From contig NZ_JAUNHK010000002.1 of assembly GCF_030523985.1 (NCBI RefSeq), forward strand, positions 40,503 through 79,515: a stretch of DNA of 39,013 nt, read 5' to 3'. Shown piece after piece: positions 30,622 to 37,672 of this stretch (position 1 is its first letter; each line of letters opens with the position of its first letter). Under the pieces are notes generated by a model, which was not told the origin of the DNA, did no database searches, and saw nothing but the letters and a program-made list of their open reading frames with translations. Origin of the DNA: Deinococcus sp. (GTDB lineage Bacteria; Deinococcota; Deinococci; Deinococcales; Deinococcaceae). The position numbers and the translations under genes were made by a program.

Positions 30622-31019
30622 CATGGCCTCCGAAGAACAGCGGTGCCAGTCCGCTGGCCCACCCACTCTCCAGCGGCGTCGTAATGCCCAACATAGCCGC
30701 TGGGTTGCGACCACTCCAGGATCTCCAGAGTGCCGTCGTCAAACGGTGTGGTGGCCCCAGGAAAAGGCGGAACATCGTCGGGATACGGCTTGACTTGGCG
30801 TAGGTCGGTATAGAGCAGGCCGCGAGTGTCAGCAAAGACCCGTAACTTGCTCACCTCGTCAGGTTTGAGCTTCTGCGGATCTTTAACGCTGAAGCGCCCC
30901 TTCCACTCACTGCCGCCAAGTCGGAAGGTCAAGGCGTGCTGGAAGATGTGACCCGACGCCGCCGCCCGCTTGACACCATCGGTGGCCCGTTTACGTGCCG
31001 TTTCAATGGATGAGGACAT
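30621..31019 (-). CDS. Head-tail joining protein
   Basis: The protein is 132 residues. It has an N-terminal basic helix (SSSIETARKRATDGVKRA), then a beta-rich body (HALTFRLGGSEWKGRFSVKD, RGLLYTDLRQVKPYPDDVPP). The end (GYVGHYDAAGEWVGQRTGTA) resembles small stopper-type head-tail joining proteins. The start at 31019 overlaps the previous stop by one base. Name inferred from position between the adaptor and the terminator genes. Confidence 0.55.
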   Translation of the reverse strand: MSSSIETARKRATDGVKRAAASGHIFQHALTFRLGGSEWKGRFSVKDPQKLKPDEVSKLRVFADTRGLLYTDLRQVKPYPDDVPPFPGATTPFDDGTLEILEWSQPSGYVGHYDAAGEWVGQRTGTAVLRRP

Positions 31020-31420
31020 CAGAACCCCGTCTGCACGTTGAGCGCCACCGTACGCTGACGGCCGCCCTGACTTTTTTGCCTTTCGGCTTCTACCTGCTGC
31101 CTTAAAGCATCAGCCCGAGAGCAGAAAAGGTCAGCTGTCACAGAGAGCGAGCTTTCACCGGGCGCGAAGAATTCCTCCTTCCACTCGCCCACCGCTTCGT
31201 AGCTCTTGGTCTGGCCCCCAAGTGCTTCGGCGGCGGCCGCATTCTGGCGTCGGAGGTCAGCGCACACCGTTTCCAGCACATACGCTGCCACCAGTCGCAG
31301 GTCGCCGTACTCAGTCAGTGCCATGTCCAGCGTGTCGGGCGGCTGCCCCAGCTTCTCCCATTCGGCCCAGGCATCAGCCCGCACCAGAAAACGCACGCGG
31401 GCGAGTTGCTCAGGGGTCAT
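31019..31420 (-). CDS. Head-tail adaptor protein
   Basis: The protein is 133 residues and mainly helical: TPEQLARVRFLVRADAWAEW, ALTEYGDLRLVAAYVLETV, a spacer, then a C-terminal helix and short strand. The pattern of an N-terminal helix pair followed by a helical hairpin resembles gp6/gp15-type adaptors that bind the portal. It starts three bases after the RyR-domain gene ends. The identity is from position and helical pattern only. Confidence 0.6.
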   Translation of the reverse strand: MTPEQLARVRFLVRADAWAEWEKLGQPPDTLDMALTEYGDLRLVAAYVLETVCADLRRQNAAAAEALGGQTKSYEAVGEWKEEFFAPGESSLSVTADLFCSRADALRQQVEAERQKSQGGRQRTVALNVQTGF

Positions 31421-31423
31421 GGG

Positions 31424-32062
31424 TTAGACCCGCTCAGGCCAGTGAACCGTACCGCCCTGAGTCCCCGACTCGTCGAAATGGGTCCAGCCCGTGAAGAAGA
31501 GACCTTCAGGGTTGAAAACGCAGGCCCGGACTTCGAAGCCGAACTGGTCAGACTCACGCACGTCAGTGATCTTGGCAGCGCGGTGGGCAGGCTTGTACTC
31601 GCCTTTCGGCGTGCCGTAGCTGACGTAGTGCACGTCACGGCCCACAGTGGGCTGTGCGCCGCCCGTCTGATCGGCAGAATTGGATTGAGGCGTCAGCACA
31701 CCAGCAGCGGCCTTGACCATTGCGAGGTAGAGCGCGTCCTTGCGCCGCTGCTCGGGCGGCAGTTCAGCGTAAGGCACCATGCACGGGTGCTCTTTGGCTT
31801 CCGGGTCTTTGACAGGGCCGTACTTCCAGCCGGTCGCCACCTTCTCGGCCATCCAACTTTCGTGCGATTGCTCGGGCGTGAAGCCGTTCAGCGCACCTTC
31901 AATGCCCTTGATGGCGCTTTCCTTCTGCCACTCAGGTGCATCGTCCCAGGCGGGTTGGGAGTCGTCGCCGATGCTGTGGCAATAGGCCCGATTGGCCTCG
32001 TGAGCGATATGGGCCAGAGTTAAAGCGATAGTGCCGAAAGTAGCAAGTTGGTGGCGCGTCAT
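31424..32062 (-). CDS. RyR-domain protein of the virion gene cluster
   Basis: The protein is 212 residues. Residues 15-125 show the RyR domain pattern: IALTLAHIAHEANRAYCHS, then AIKGIEGALNGFTPEQSHESW, VATGWKYGPVKDPEAKEHPC and MVPYAELPPEQRRKDALYL. This domain, first known in ryanodine receptors, is widespread in phage proteins and may bind ligands or phosphorylated groups. The C-terminal 70 residues are a separate beta-rich tail. It sits between the coiled-coil protein and the adaptor, overlapping the former by four bases. Its role in the virion is unknown. Confidence 0.85.
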   Translation of the reverse strand: MTRHQLATFGTIALTLAHIAHEANRAYCHSIGDDSQPAWDDAPEWQKESAIKGIEGALNGFTPEQSHESWMAEKVATGWKYGPVKDPEAKEHPCMVPYAELPPEQRRKDALYLAMVKAAAGVLTPQSNSADQTGGAQPTVGRDVHYVSYGTPKGEYKPAHRAAKITDVRESDQFGFEVRACVFNPEGLFFTGWTHFDESGTQGGTVHWPERV

Positions 32063-32745
32063 TTGCTCGCCCCTTCTGCAGGAGCCAACAGCGCGTCCAG
32101 TCCCTTCTGGGCCAGGGCCTTGCTGATGCCGCTCACGCCTTCCAGCCGTTCCAGAGCATCGTCGGGGAGCAACTTGGCGTCGGCCAAGGCTTGGCGGGCG
32201 TCGTCGCGCTCTTTGGTAAGCGTGTCCACCTTGCCTTCCATCTCGGCGCGGTAGTCGTCGTAGCCCTTCTGGGTATTTTCCAGATTGGCCTTGGCGCTCT
32301 GAAGTTCAGTAGTGAGGCGCTGGACTTCCTGCCGGGAGTCACCAGCTTCCCGAATCAGCCGTTCGTTATCAGCCTTGCCCTGGCGAATGATGCCTTCCAG
32401 GTCCTCGACCTTGGCGCTGGCCCCGAGTGCTTTTTCGCGTTCCACCAGCAGGCGCTCCAGCGTCTGGTCAGGCGTTTCGCCCAGGTCGGTCTTGATGTGA
32501 GGGCGAAGCTGGTCAACAAGCAAGTCCAGGTTGCGCTGGAATTGACCTGCGAGGTTCCGGCTCGCCGCCAATTCCTGGCCTTGTTCGTCGCGACTGGCGG
32601 GCACCACCTCGCCACCCTCGATACGCTGCAACCCCAGGGCCACTGCCAGTTCCAGCGGAACAGTAATCGGACCAGCAGACGGCCCGTACTTCTTGCCGTT
32701 GTACTCCATCGTCTGCGGCATCTTTGCCACACGAACCATCGACAT
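32059..32745 (-). CDS. Coiled-coil head-associated protein
   Basis: The protein is 228 residues from ATG 32745 with AAGGAGG upstream. Residues 1-45 form a small globular start (MEYNGKKYGPSAGPITVPLE), residues 55-190 an extended coiled coil (LVEREKALGASAKVEDLEGI, VQRLTTELQSAKANLENTQK), and the C-terminus a short helix-hairpin-helix-like segment (LPDDALERLEGVSGISKALA). The start resembles phage head proteins that dock on the capsid. It may be a head fibre or internal head protein. Stem-loops separate it from the capsid gene. Confidence 0.6.
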   Translation of the reverse strand: MSMVRVAKMPQTMEYNGKKYGPSAGPITVPLELAVALGLQRIEGGEVVPASRDEQGQELAASRNLAGQFQRNLDLLVDQLRPHIKTDLGETPDQTLERLLVEREKALGASAKVEDLEGIIRQGKADNERLIREAGDSRQEVQRLTTELQSAKANLENTQKGYDDYRAEMEGKVDTLTKERDDARQALADAKLLPDDALERLEGVSGISKALAQKGLDALLAPAEGASK

Positions 32746-32771
32746 GTGTTCCCTCCTTAAAGGGGTAAGGC

Positions 32772-32794
32772 CGGGGGCCTGACTGCTGCCCCCG
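32772..32794 (-). terminator. Stem-loop after the capsid gene
   Basis: CGGGGGC pairs with GCCCCCG around nine bases. The tail (GGCCTTACCCC) is only weakly T-rich, so partial termination is likely. Confidence 0.5.
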
Positions 32795-32801
32795 CGCAGG
32801 C

Positions 32802-33974
32802 TTAGGCCGCTTCGGTCTCGGTGTCGAGAATGACCAGCTTTTCAGCGGCGTCGAGGATGGTCAGGGCGTTGGCCGCGCCTCGGGCAATCGCGTGATAAGG
32901 GCGATCCTGGGGCGTGTAGGCATTGAGCCAGATGCCGGGACGACCATCGTTTTCCACCGTGGGGCCGACATGCAAACGCCCCAGGCCGGGACGGCGCACC
33001 ACCGTGCCGTCCGTCTGGTCAATCGTCACGTTGTTGCTGCCGATGACCGCGATCTTGCCGTCAGGAATGACCTGCTGGTAGGCGTATCCCTGGCCGACCT
33101 TGATGGCGACGCGGCGGTTGTAACCGACCAGCGTGAAGGACTCGCGGGCGTCCAGGCTGAGCGTCTGCTGGCTGCCGATGAGGCGGCGCACGCCCACGAT
33201 CTTGATGTTTCCCCCTGCCGAAATCTGCTCGCTGGTCACGGCGAGTGGGTTTTTCCCACTGTCCAGAATCTCGTTGAGCGTGTTCATGCTCATGATGCGG
33301 GTGCGCGTGCTGCCCAGGATATTGTCAGCGGCCCGCATATCGCGCCACAGCAGGCTGTCCGCGCCGCCATAGGCTTGCACTCCAGTGCGCTTGGCAAAGC
33401 GATTGCGTTCAGGGACGCCGAAGTCCACCGTACCGCCGCGCAGCGCCAGTTGCCCGGTGAACAGCGTCTCACCACGCATCAGCTCGAAGCGGTCAGAGAA
33501 GGCCTGAGCGATCACGTCGTTCAGCCAGTTGATGATGAAGTTGCGCAGGTAGGTGACCGCGTCGCCACGCATCAGTCCGGCGCGGTATTGCAGCAGCATT
33601 TGCTGAAGCTCACGCTGCTGCTGCTCGGTCATCAGGCTTTCAGCCGTCCACTTCGCAATCGGCTTGCTGAGGGCATTGAGTTCCATCAGACCGACAGGAA
33701 CATACGGGCTGTCCATACCGGTTTCACCCGCAGGGGTGGCAATGACCTTCAGGCTCCCTGCCTTGGCTTCGTAGGTGGCCCGCAATTCTTCGGGCAGGAT
33801 GGCTGCCAGAGCGTACTCGCTTTCGTCCGTCGGGCGGTTCGCCAGGTCGAAGAAATCGTCCGGCGTCATGGTGTTGAGGATGGCCTGAACGGTCAGCGCG
33901 TCACCGACCGGGCCGAGGACCGAGGCGATGAGAGAGGCCGCCAAGCTATAGATAGCCAGTTTCGTGTGTTTCAC
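32802..33974 (-). CDS. Major capsid protein, gpE family
   Basis: The protein is 390 residues from GTG 33974 with AAGGAG seven bases upstream. The body fits the lambda gpE-type capsid family (PF03864): AAILPEELRATYEAKAGSL, PVGLMELNALSKPIAKWT, LRNFIINWLNDVIAQAF, LALRGGTVDFGVPERN, TRTRIMSMNTLNEILDSG. It continues to AIVQ/NAYTPQDRPYHAIARGA-like end segments. It has the HK97 fold by family. Oddly it opens with a signal-like segment, KHTKLAIYSLAASLIASVL, ending before GPVGDALTVQAIL. This is shared with the two preceding head genes. A terminator stands before its ribosome binding site. Confidence 0.85.
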   Translation of the reverse strand: MKHTKLAIYSLAASLIASVLGPVGDALTVQAILNTMTPDDFFDLANRPTDESEYALAAILPEELRATYEAKAGSLKVIATPAGETGMDSPYVPVGLMELNALSKPIAKWTAESLMTEQQQRELQQMLLQYRAGLMRGDAVTYLRNFIINWLNDVIAQAFSDRFELMRGETLFTGQLALRGGTVDFGVPERNRFAKRTGVQAYGGADSLLWRDMRAADNILGSTRTRIMSMNTLNEILDSGKNPLAVTSEQISAGGNIKIVGVRRLIGSQQTLSLDARESFTLVGYNRRVAIKVGQGYAYQQVIPDGKIAVIGSNNVTIDQTDGTVVRRPGLGRLHVGPTVENDGRPGIWLNAYTPQDRPYHAIARGAANALTILDAAEKLVILDTETEAA

Positions 33975-34001
33975 GGTGGTGCTCCTTATGGCAAGAGGGC
34001 G

Positions 34002-34031
34002 AAAAAGAAGCCGCCCCAGTTCAAGGGGCGG
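34002..34031 (-). terminator. Terminator in front of the capsid gene
   Basis: On the minus strand CCGCCCC pairs with GGGGCGG around TTGAACT, followed by CTTCTTTTT. It lies between the decoration gene and the capsid ribosome binding site, 15 bases before the latter. Confidence 0.8.
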
Positions 34032-34047
34032 TTGGGGGCGAAGTGGG

Positions 34048-34830
34048 TTACTCGACGACGACCTCGAACCGTTTTCCTGCCCAGGGCACCCCGTCGCCGC
34101 TGCCTCGGAAGGCAATCAGCATCGTTCCCGCCGGGGGAGACATGAGGGTGAAGGTCAGGCTGCTGCCGCCCTCAGTGCCGACAGAGTGGACCACACCGTC
34201 GGATGTCGTGACCGTCATCGTGCCGTCAGTGGGGAGAATGTCGCTTTCAATTTCCATAGCCCCTGCGCCGACGCCGACGTTGATGCTGAACACCTGGTAC
34301 GGCTCAGCGGTCAGCGTGACGACGTCCCCGCTCGTGAGAACGACAGGCACAGGCTCAGTGGAGGGGCCGCTTCCGCCCGCACCCACAACGCCACCCAAGG
34401 ACTGCCAGTAGAAGTCCCGCGCCTGCGCCCGAATCGTTTCGGGCAGCTTGCCTCCCACCGCGTCGGGCAACTGGTCTTCGTAGATGTTGCCGCGCACCAC
34501 CAGGCCGTACCCGCTGATGCTGTCGCTCGGCAGCCATTCCTTGGCGTTGCTGATCAGCAGCAGCGTGCGGCGTGTGCCATCGGCGGGGACGATCTTCCCG
34601 GCGTCGCTCAGGCTGATGGCGGTCCCCGTAGGGATTTCGCGCCGTCCCGGCGTGCCGTACTTGGGGTTCGTCCAGGCGGTCCAATCCATCGGTGCGCCTG
34701 CGCCATGCAGGTCGAGGCTGTGATAGTCGGCGACCCAATGAGGAATGCCCATTGCGAGCTTCTCGCCACGCGGAGCAAAAGCGGCGGCGCTACCGATGAG
34801 CAGCGCCGTGAGCATCAGAGATTTTTTCAT
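34048..34830 (-). CDS. Head decoration-like protein with signal-like N-terminus
   Basis: The protein is 260 residues from ATG 34830 with GGAGG upstream. Residues 1-20 (KKSLMLTALLIGSAAAFAP) look like a Sec signal peptide, followed by RGEK. Residues 40-130 fit a gpD/decoration pattern: TGTAISLSDAGKIVPADGTR, YGLVVRGNIYEDQLPDAVGG. The C-terminal ~90 residues are a beta-sandwich (VVLTSGDVVTLTAEPYQVFS, TFTLMSPPAGTMLIAFRG) like an added Ig-type surface domain. It is directly upstream of the capsid gene, the usual place of the decoration protein. A secreted phage protein would be unexpected, so the signal-like start may be a scaffold tether cleaved during maturation. Confidence 0.7.
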   Translation of the reverse strand: MKKSLMLTALLIGSAAAFAPRGEKLAMGIPHWVADYHSLDLHGAGAPMDWTAWTNPKYGTPGRREIPTGTAISLSDAGKIVPADGTRRTLLLISNAKEWLPSDSISGYGLVVRGNIYEDQLPDAVGGKLPETIRAQARDFYWQSLGGVVGAGGSGPSTEPVPVVLTSGDVVTLTAEPYQVFSINVGVGAGAMEIESDILPTDGTMTVTTSDGVVHSVGTEGGSSLTFTLMSPPAGTMLIAFRGSGDGVPWAGKRFEVVVE

Positions 34831-34874
34831 AGGGGGTTCCTCCGAGAAGGGGAAAAGTGGGCGAGGCGTCCGGG

Positions 34875-35696
34875 TCACTTGGGCTGAAGCGGGTCTTTGT
34901 AATCACCTCCCTGGCTGGACTGCGCGAGGGCCGTCTGCACCCAGCCACCACCGCCGCTGGAGCTGGAGCTGGGGGTCCTCGGCGCGTCCTGGCGGGGGAA
35001 GGCAGGGCCGGGCATCTGGGTCGTCGCCGTGACCTGCAAAGCGGGCAGATAATCGTTCCACTTCGCCTTGGCGTACTCGCCCAGCTCGTGCTTGACGCCC
35101 TGCGCATCCTTGACGTAGGCCACCTGCACTTCCTTGCCGTCGCGCACCACCTTTTCCAGCGGCAACAGTTCCAACCCATCAGCCGTCAGGCGGTCGCCCA
35201 GCACGGTGTCCTTGAACTGCACAGCCGAGGCCGCAGCGCGAATGGCATCGGTACGATCACGCTCAGCCAGGGTGGTGACCGCCGTCTGCCCCGCTTCGAG
35301 TTTGGTCTTGACCTCATCGGGCGTCCCGTGCTGGGCGTAGGTGTCGCGCTCGGTCAGGCGGCTCTGCACGTCTTCCGGCGTTCCCAGGGCAACATAGGCG
35401 TCATAGGCCCGGGCCTCGTCGCGGGTCAGTGCGCGGCCACCACGGGGAACCTGGCTGGCCTGAAGGTCGGCGTTCTGGCGTTCGACCTGGGCCAGTCGCC
35501 GGATCAGTTCGGCCTGGGAGGTCTGGGCCTCACGGGTTCGCACCCGCGCTTCCCACTCGGCTTCGGTCAGCCGATTGTCGGCGGGCGGCGTCTGGGTGTT
35601 AGCTGGCGGCGTGTCCTCGCCTTCACCACGGGGCATGAAAAAACCGCCAGCGAGGGCGGCGGTCAGGGCGAGCAGGGGAAAAGAGCGGATTTTCAT
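34875..35696 (-). CDS. Scaffold-like protein with signal-like N-terminus
   Basis: The protein is 273 residues from ATG 35696 with GGAGG six bases upstream. It starts with a hydrophobic segment (KIRSFPLLALTAALAGGFF) and then MPRGEGE, close to the FAPRGEK of the next gene. Residues 40-170 are charged coiled coil (LTEAEWEARVRTREAQTS, VERQNADLQASQ), and the end is Ser/Gly-rich. A coiled-coil, low-complexity protein just upstream of decoration and capsid genes is the classic scaffold position. No protease domain is fused. A predicted membrane insertion of a scaffold would be odd. Confidence 0.65.
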   Translation of the reverse strand: MKIRSFPLLALTAALAGGFFMPRGEGEDTPPANTQTPPADNRLTEAEWEARVRTREAQTSQAELIRRLAQVERQNADLQASQVPRGGRALTRDEARAYDAYVALGTPEDVQSRLTERDTYAQHGTPDEVKTKLEAGQTAVTTLAERDRTDAIRAAASAVQFKDTVLGDRLTADGLELLPLEKVVRDGKEVQVAYVKDAQGVKHELGEYAKAKWNDYLPALQVTATTQMPGPAFPRQDAPRTPSSSSSGGGGWVQTALAQSSQGGDYKDPLQPK

Positions 35697-36211
35697 GATG
35701 AACCTCCAAGGGAGTGGATTTCGGGCGGGTAGGCGTCGAGGCTCAGCGGACCAAGCATCTCGACGCGGTGGGCCAGGGCGTACTCAGACCAGCAAAACGC
35801 CGTCCACGTCAGTGATAACGGCTGAGGAAAATTGCTGTCGCTGACGTGAACGGTGCCCTCGCCTTCTTTGACGGGCAGCGCGACAGCAACCTGATGCAGC
35901 CAGCCTTCCGTCGCGCCAGGAATGGCGACCAGCAGCGGGGCGTGCGTCTGCTCGGTCCGATTGTCGCGAGTGAAGCGTTCGCGCAGGCGCTCCCAGAAGT
36001 CCCGCGACGTGACGGGGTTAGGCGGCTCGGCGCAGAACAGCACGAATGGCATCAGGCCCAGGCCGATCAGTCGCACGTAGTAGCGCGGGGCACTGGCATC
36101 GGCCTGATGGTCAAGCAGTTCAGGAATACCTGTAATCGCATGGCAGCTGAGGTACAGGCAGCCCACCTGCCCGGCCTGCTGGCGGTGGGTAGCGGCGAAG
36201 GGCGAGGTCAC
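35693..36211 (-). CDS. Hypothetical head-module protein
   Basis: The protein is 172 residues from ATG 36211, overlapping the HExxH gene stop by four bases. It is a compact alpha/beta sequence (YYVRLIGLGLMPFVLFCAEP, LLVAIPGATEGWLHQVAVAL, FCWSEYALAHRVEMLGPL) with scattered Cys. No family is recognised. Position between the metallopeptidase-like gene and the scaffold suggests a role in head assembly or in proteolytic maturation. Confidence 0.55.
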   Translation of the reverse strand: MTSPFAATHRQQAGQVGCLYLSCHAITGIPELLDHQADASAPRYYVRLIGLGLMPFVLFCAEPPNPVTSRDFWERLRERFTRDNRTEQTHAPLLVAIPGATEGWLHQVAVALPVKEGEGTVHVSDSNFPQPLSLTWTAFCWSEYALAHRVEMLGPLSLDAYPPEIHSLGGSS

Positions 36212-36654
36212 GGCGTCCCCGGCGGCGAGGGGTCAAGGCTGCCACCACTCGCTGCTCCAAGCCCTGGCAGGGGCCTGTCACGCACGAACATGCGCTGCAA
36301 GCGCGACACGGCCCGCTCATTTCCGTACTGCCAGGCCGCGAACAGCGCCGGGGGCATAGGCCCGTCCAAATGCTTCTCCACGGTGAGACCGAACTGGGAG
36401 TGCTCGCTGAAGGCAAGGTGGGCGACCTCATGGCCGATGACGCTCCAGAGTTCGGCGGCATCATCCACCTGAGAGGAGTCGTATTTGATGGTGGCCCGCA
36501 TGTAGGCAGGCAACTGGTCAATGCGGCCCATTTCCCCGTCGTCCAGGCGCTCCACCTTCAGCTTGATGTCCCACTCGTGCGAGAGGTCAAAATAATCCCG
36601 CGCAGCAGCGAGGGCGGCGCGGGCGACGTTTTCAGCGGTTTTCGGGTCGATCAT
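36208..36654 (-). CDS. HExxH metallopeptidase-like protein in the head module
   Basis: The protein is 148 residues from ATG 36654, chosen for AGGAGA upstream. After a helix (AENVARAALAAARDYFDL) and a short beta segment comes WSVIGHEVAHLAFSEHSQFG, a clear HExxH zincin motif at about residues 76-80, with a further Glu/His downstream as possible third ligand. Phages of this type often carry such small zincins near the head genes; they may be prohead maturation proteases or host-directed. No canonical ClpP- or herpes-type prohead protease is seen in the window, which makes this one a candidate. Confidence 0.75.
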   Translation of the reverse strand: MIDPKTAENVARAALAAARDYFDLSHEWDIKLKVERLDDGEMGRIDQLPAYMRATIKYDSSQVDDAAELWSVIGHEVAHLAFSEHSQFGLTVEKHLDGPMPPALFAAWQYGNERAVSRLQRMFVRDRPLPGLGAASGGSLDPSPPGTP

Positions 36655-36661
36655 GATTCTC

Positions 36662-36985
36662 CTAAGAGCCGTAGTCCACAGCAACGCAGCGACCAGTCAG
36701 CAGGCCGAAGCTGTCGCGCTTGCGCTCTACGGGCAGGTCGGCCCAGCGCGGCAAAGCCATGCTTGAAGGGAAAGGTTCAGCCCGCCGCATCACCACCAGC
36801 AAGCCAAGCGGCAGAGCCAGCACCACCGGGCAAAGGCGCGGGTCACGCAGGCGGGAGAACTCGGCTTCAGTGAGATTGGCGAGCAGTCCGTTCAGGAAGG
36901 CCCGCCAGCCGGTCAGCCGGGGGATTTTGAAGGCCAGCGGCCCCAGCAGCAGCACATGCCGCGTGGCCCCGCTTCTGACCCGCAC
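36662..36985 (-). CDS. Hypothetical protein upstream of the metallopeptidase
   Basis: The protein is 107 residues, taken from GTG 36985, five bases after the upstream stop; the frame is open further upstream but there it overlaps a well-supported gene. Features are HVLLLGPLAFKIPRLTGWRA, FLNGLLANLTEAEFSRL and CPVVLALPLGLLVVMRRAEP. The pattern recalls a conserved phage family in which an N-lobe-like strand, an Asn-Glu helix and a LLVVMPRAE strand recur, similar to a shortened kinase N-lobe. Its function is unknown. Confidence 0.55.
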   Translation of the reverse strand: MRVRSGATRHVLLLGPLAFKIPRLTGWRAFLNGLLANLTEAEFSRLRDPRLCPVVLALPLGLLVVMRRAEPFPSSMALPRWADLPVERKRDSFGLLTGRCVAVDYGS

Positions 36986-36989
36986 CCGC

Positions 36990-37478
36990 TTACCCGGTGT
37001 TGGACGAATCGCGCACCTCGACGCCCAGCACGTCCAGACGCTCCAGCACATGCCAGACATAAGAGCCGTCCTGAGTGGTGCCGACATGCCGCGCCGTTTC
37101 CGGGAAAGGCTGTCCGGTTCCCATAATCTGGAAAAAGCGCGTCTGCGCCTCGCCTTTCCCAATACGCGCCCAGAGGTACACCGCACCATCTTGCATCCCG
37201 ACATGCACCAGAGTTGCGGAACCAGGAAAGCAAATACGGCGTGTGCCAAAGCCGAGTGGGTACTTATAAATCACATCGCCGTCGCTTGGGGCAGGCTCTA
37301 GCGGGTCACGGTACACGAGAAAAAACCCGCCGTCCTGCTCAATGGGCGTGACGTTCCGGGCCATCAACTCCTGAATGACCTGCGGCTCCAGCGCGCCCGA
37401 AATGAAGACGGCCCCTGGCGTCTGCTGGGGGCCTTGCGGCTGCCGAAAGAGCTTAACGATGTCGTCGGCGCTGAGCAT
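36990..37478 (-). CDS. Hypothetical beta-rich protein after the portal
   Basis: The protein is 162 residues from ATG 37478, overlapping the previous stop (TAATG). It begins with a short helix (SADDIVKLFRQ), then a beta-rich body: GAVFISGALEPQVIQELMAR, GGFFLVYRDPLEPAPSDGD, TLVHVGMQDGAVYLWARI, YVWHVLERLDVLGVEV. No family is recognised. It belongs to the run of small coupled genes between portal and scaffold. Confidence 0.6.
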   Translation of the reverse strand: MLSADDIVKLFRQPQGPQQTPGAVFISGALEPQVIQELMARNVTPIEQDGGFFLVYRDPLEPAPSDGDVIYKYPLGFGTRRICFPGSATLVHVGMQDGAVYLWARIGKGEAQTRFFQIMGTGQPFPETARHVGTTQDGSYVWHVLERLDVLGVEVRDSSNTG

Positions 37479-37672
37479 TATTTCCCGCCCCGATAAACGC
37501 GGGATTCATCGCCCCACTGCTCGGTTTCAAACCCGGCCTGCTGCAACTCGGCCTTGATTTCAGGCGAAAGCGGAGGCTTAACCGTCACGACGGCAACGCT
37601 CGTCAGTGTGTTGGCTGGGAGGCCATTAAGACCACGAATAATTTCAGCGGCGGTGATTGGGGAGTGCGTCAT
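37478..37672 (-). CDS. Small protein coupled to the portal gene
   Basis: The protein is 64 residues from ATG 37672, overlapping the portal stop by four bases. It has an N-terminal helix (ITAAEIIRGLNGLPANTLTS), one strand (VAVVTVKPPLS) and a C-terminal helix with Gly-Phe-Glu (AELQQAGFETEQWGDE). No family is recognised. Confidence 0.6.
   Translation of the reverse strand: MTHSPITAAEIIRGLNGLPANTLTSVAVVTVKPPLSPEIKAELQQAGFETEQWGDESRVYRGGK

Noticed and set aside
32892..34145. Open 417-codon plus-strand frame opposite the capsid gene
   Set aside because: The capsid frame is supported by family pattern, ribosome binding site and synteny; this one is a shadow.
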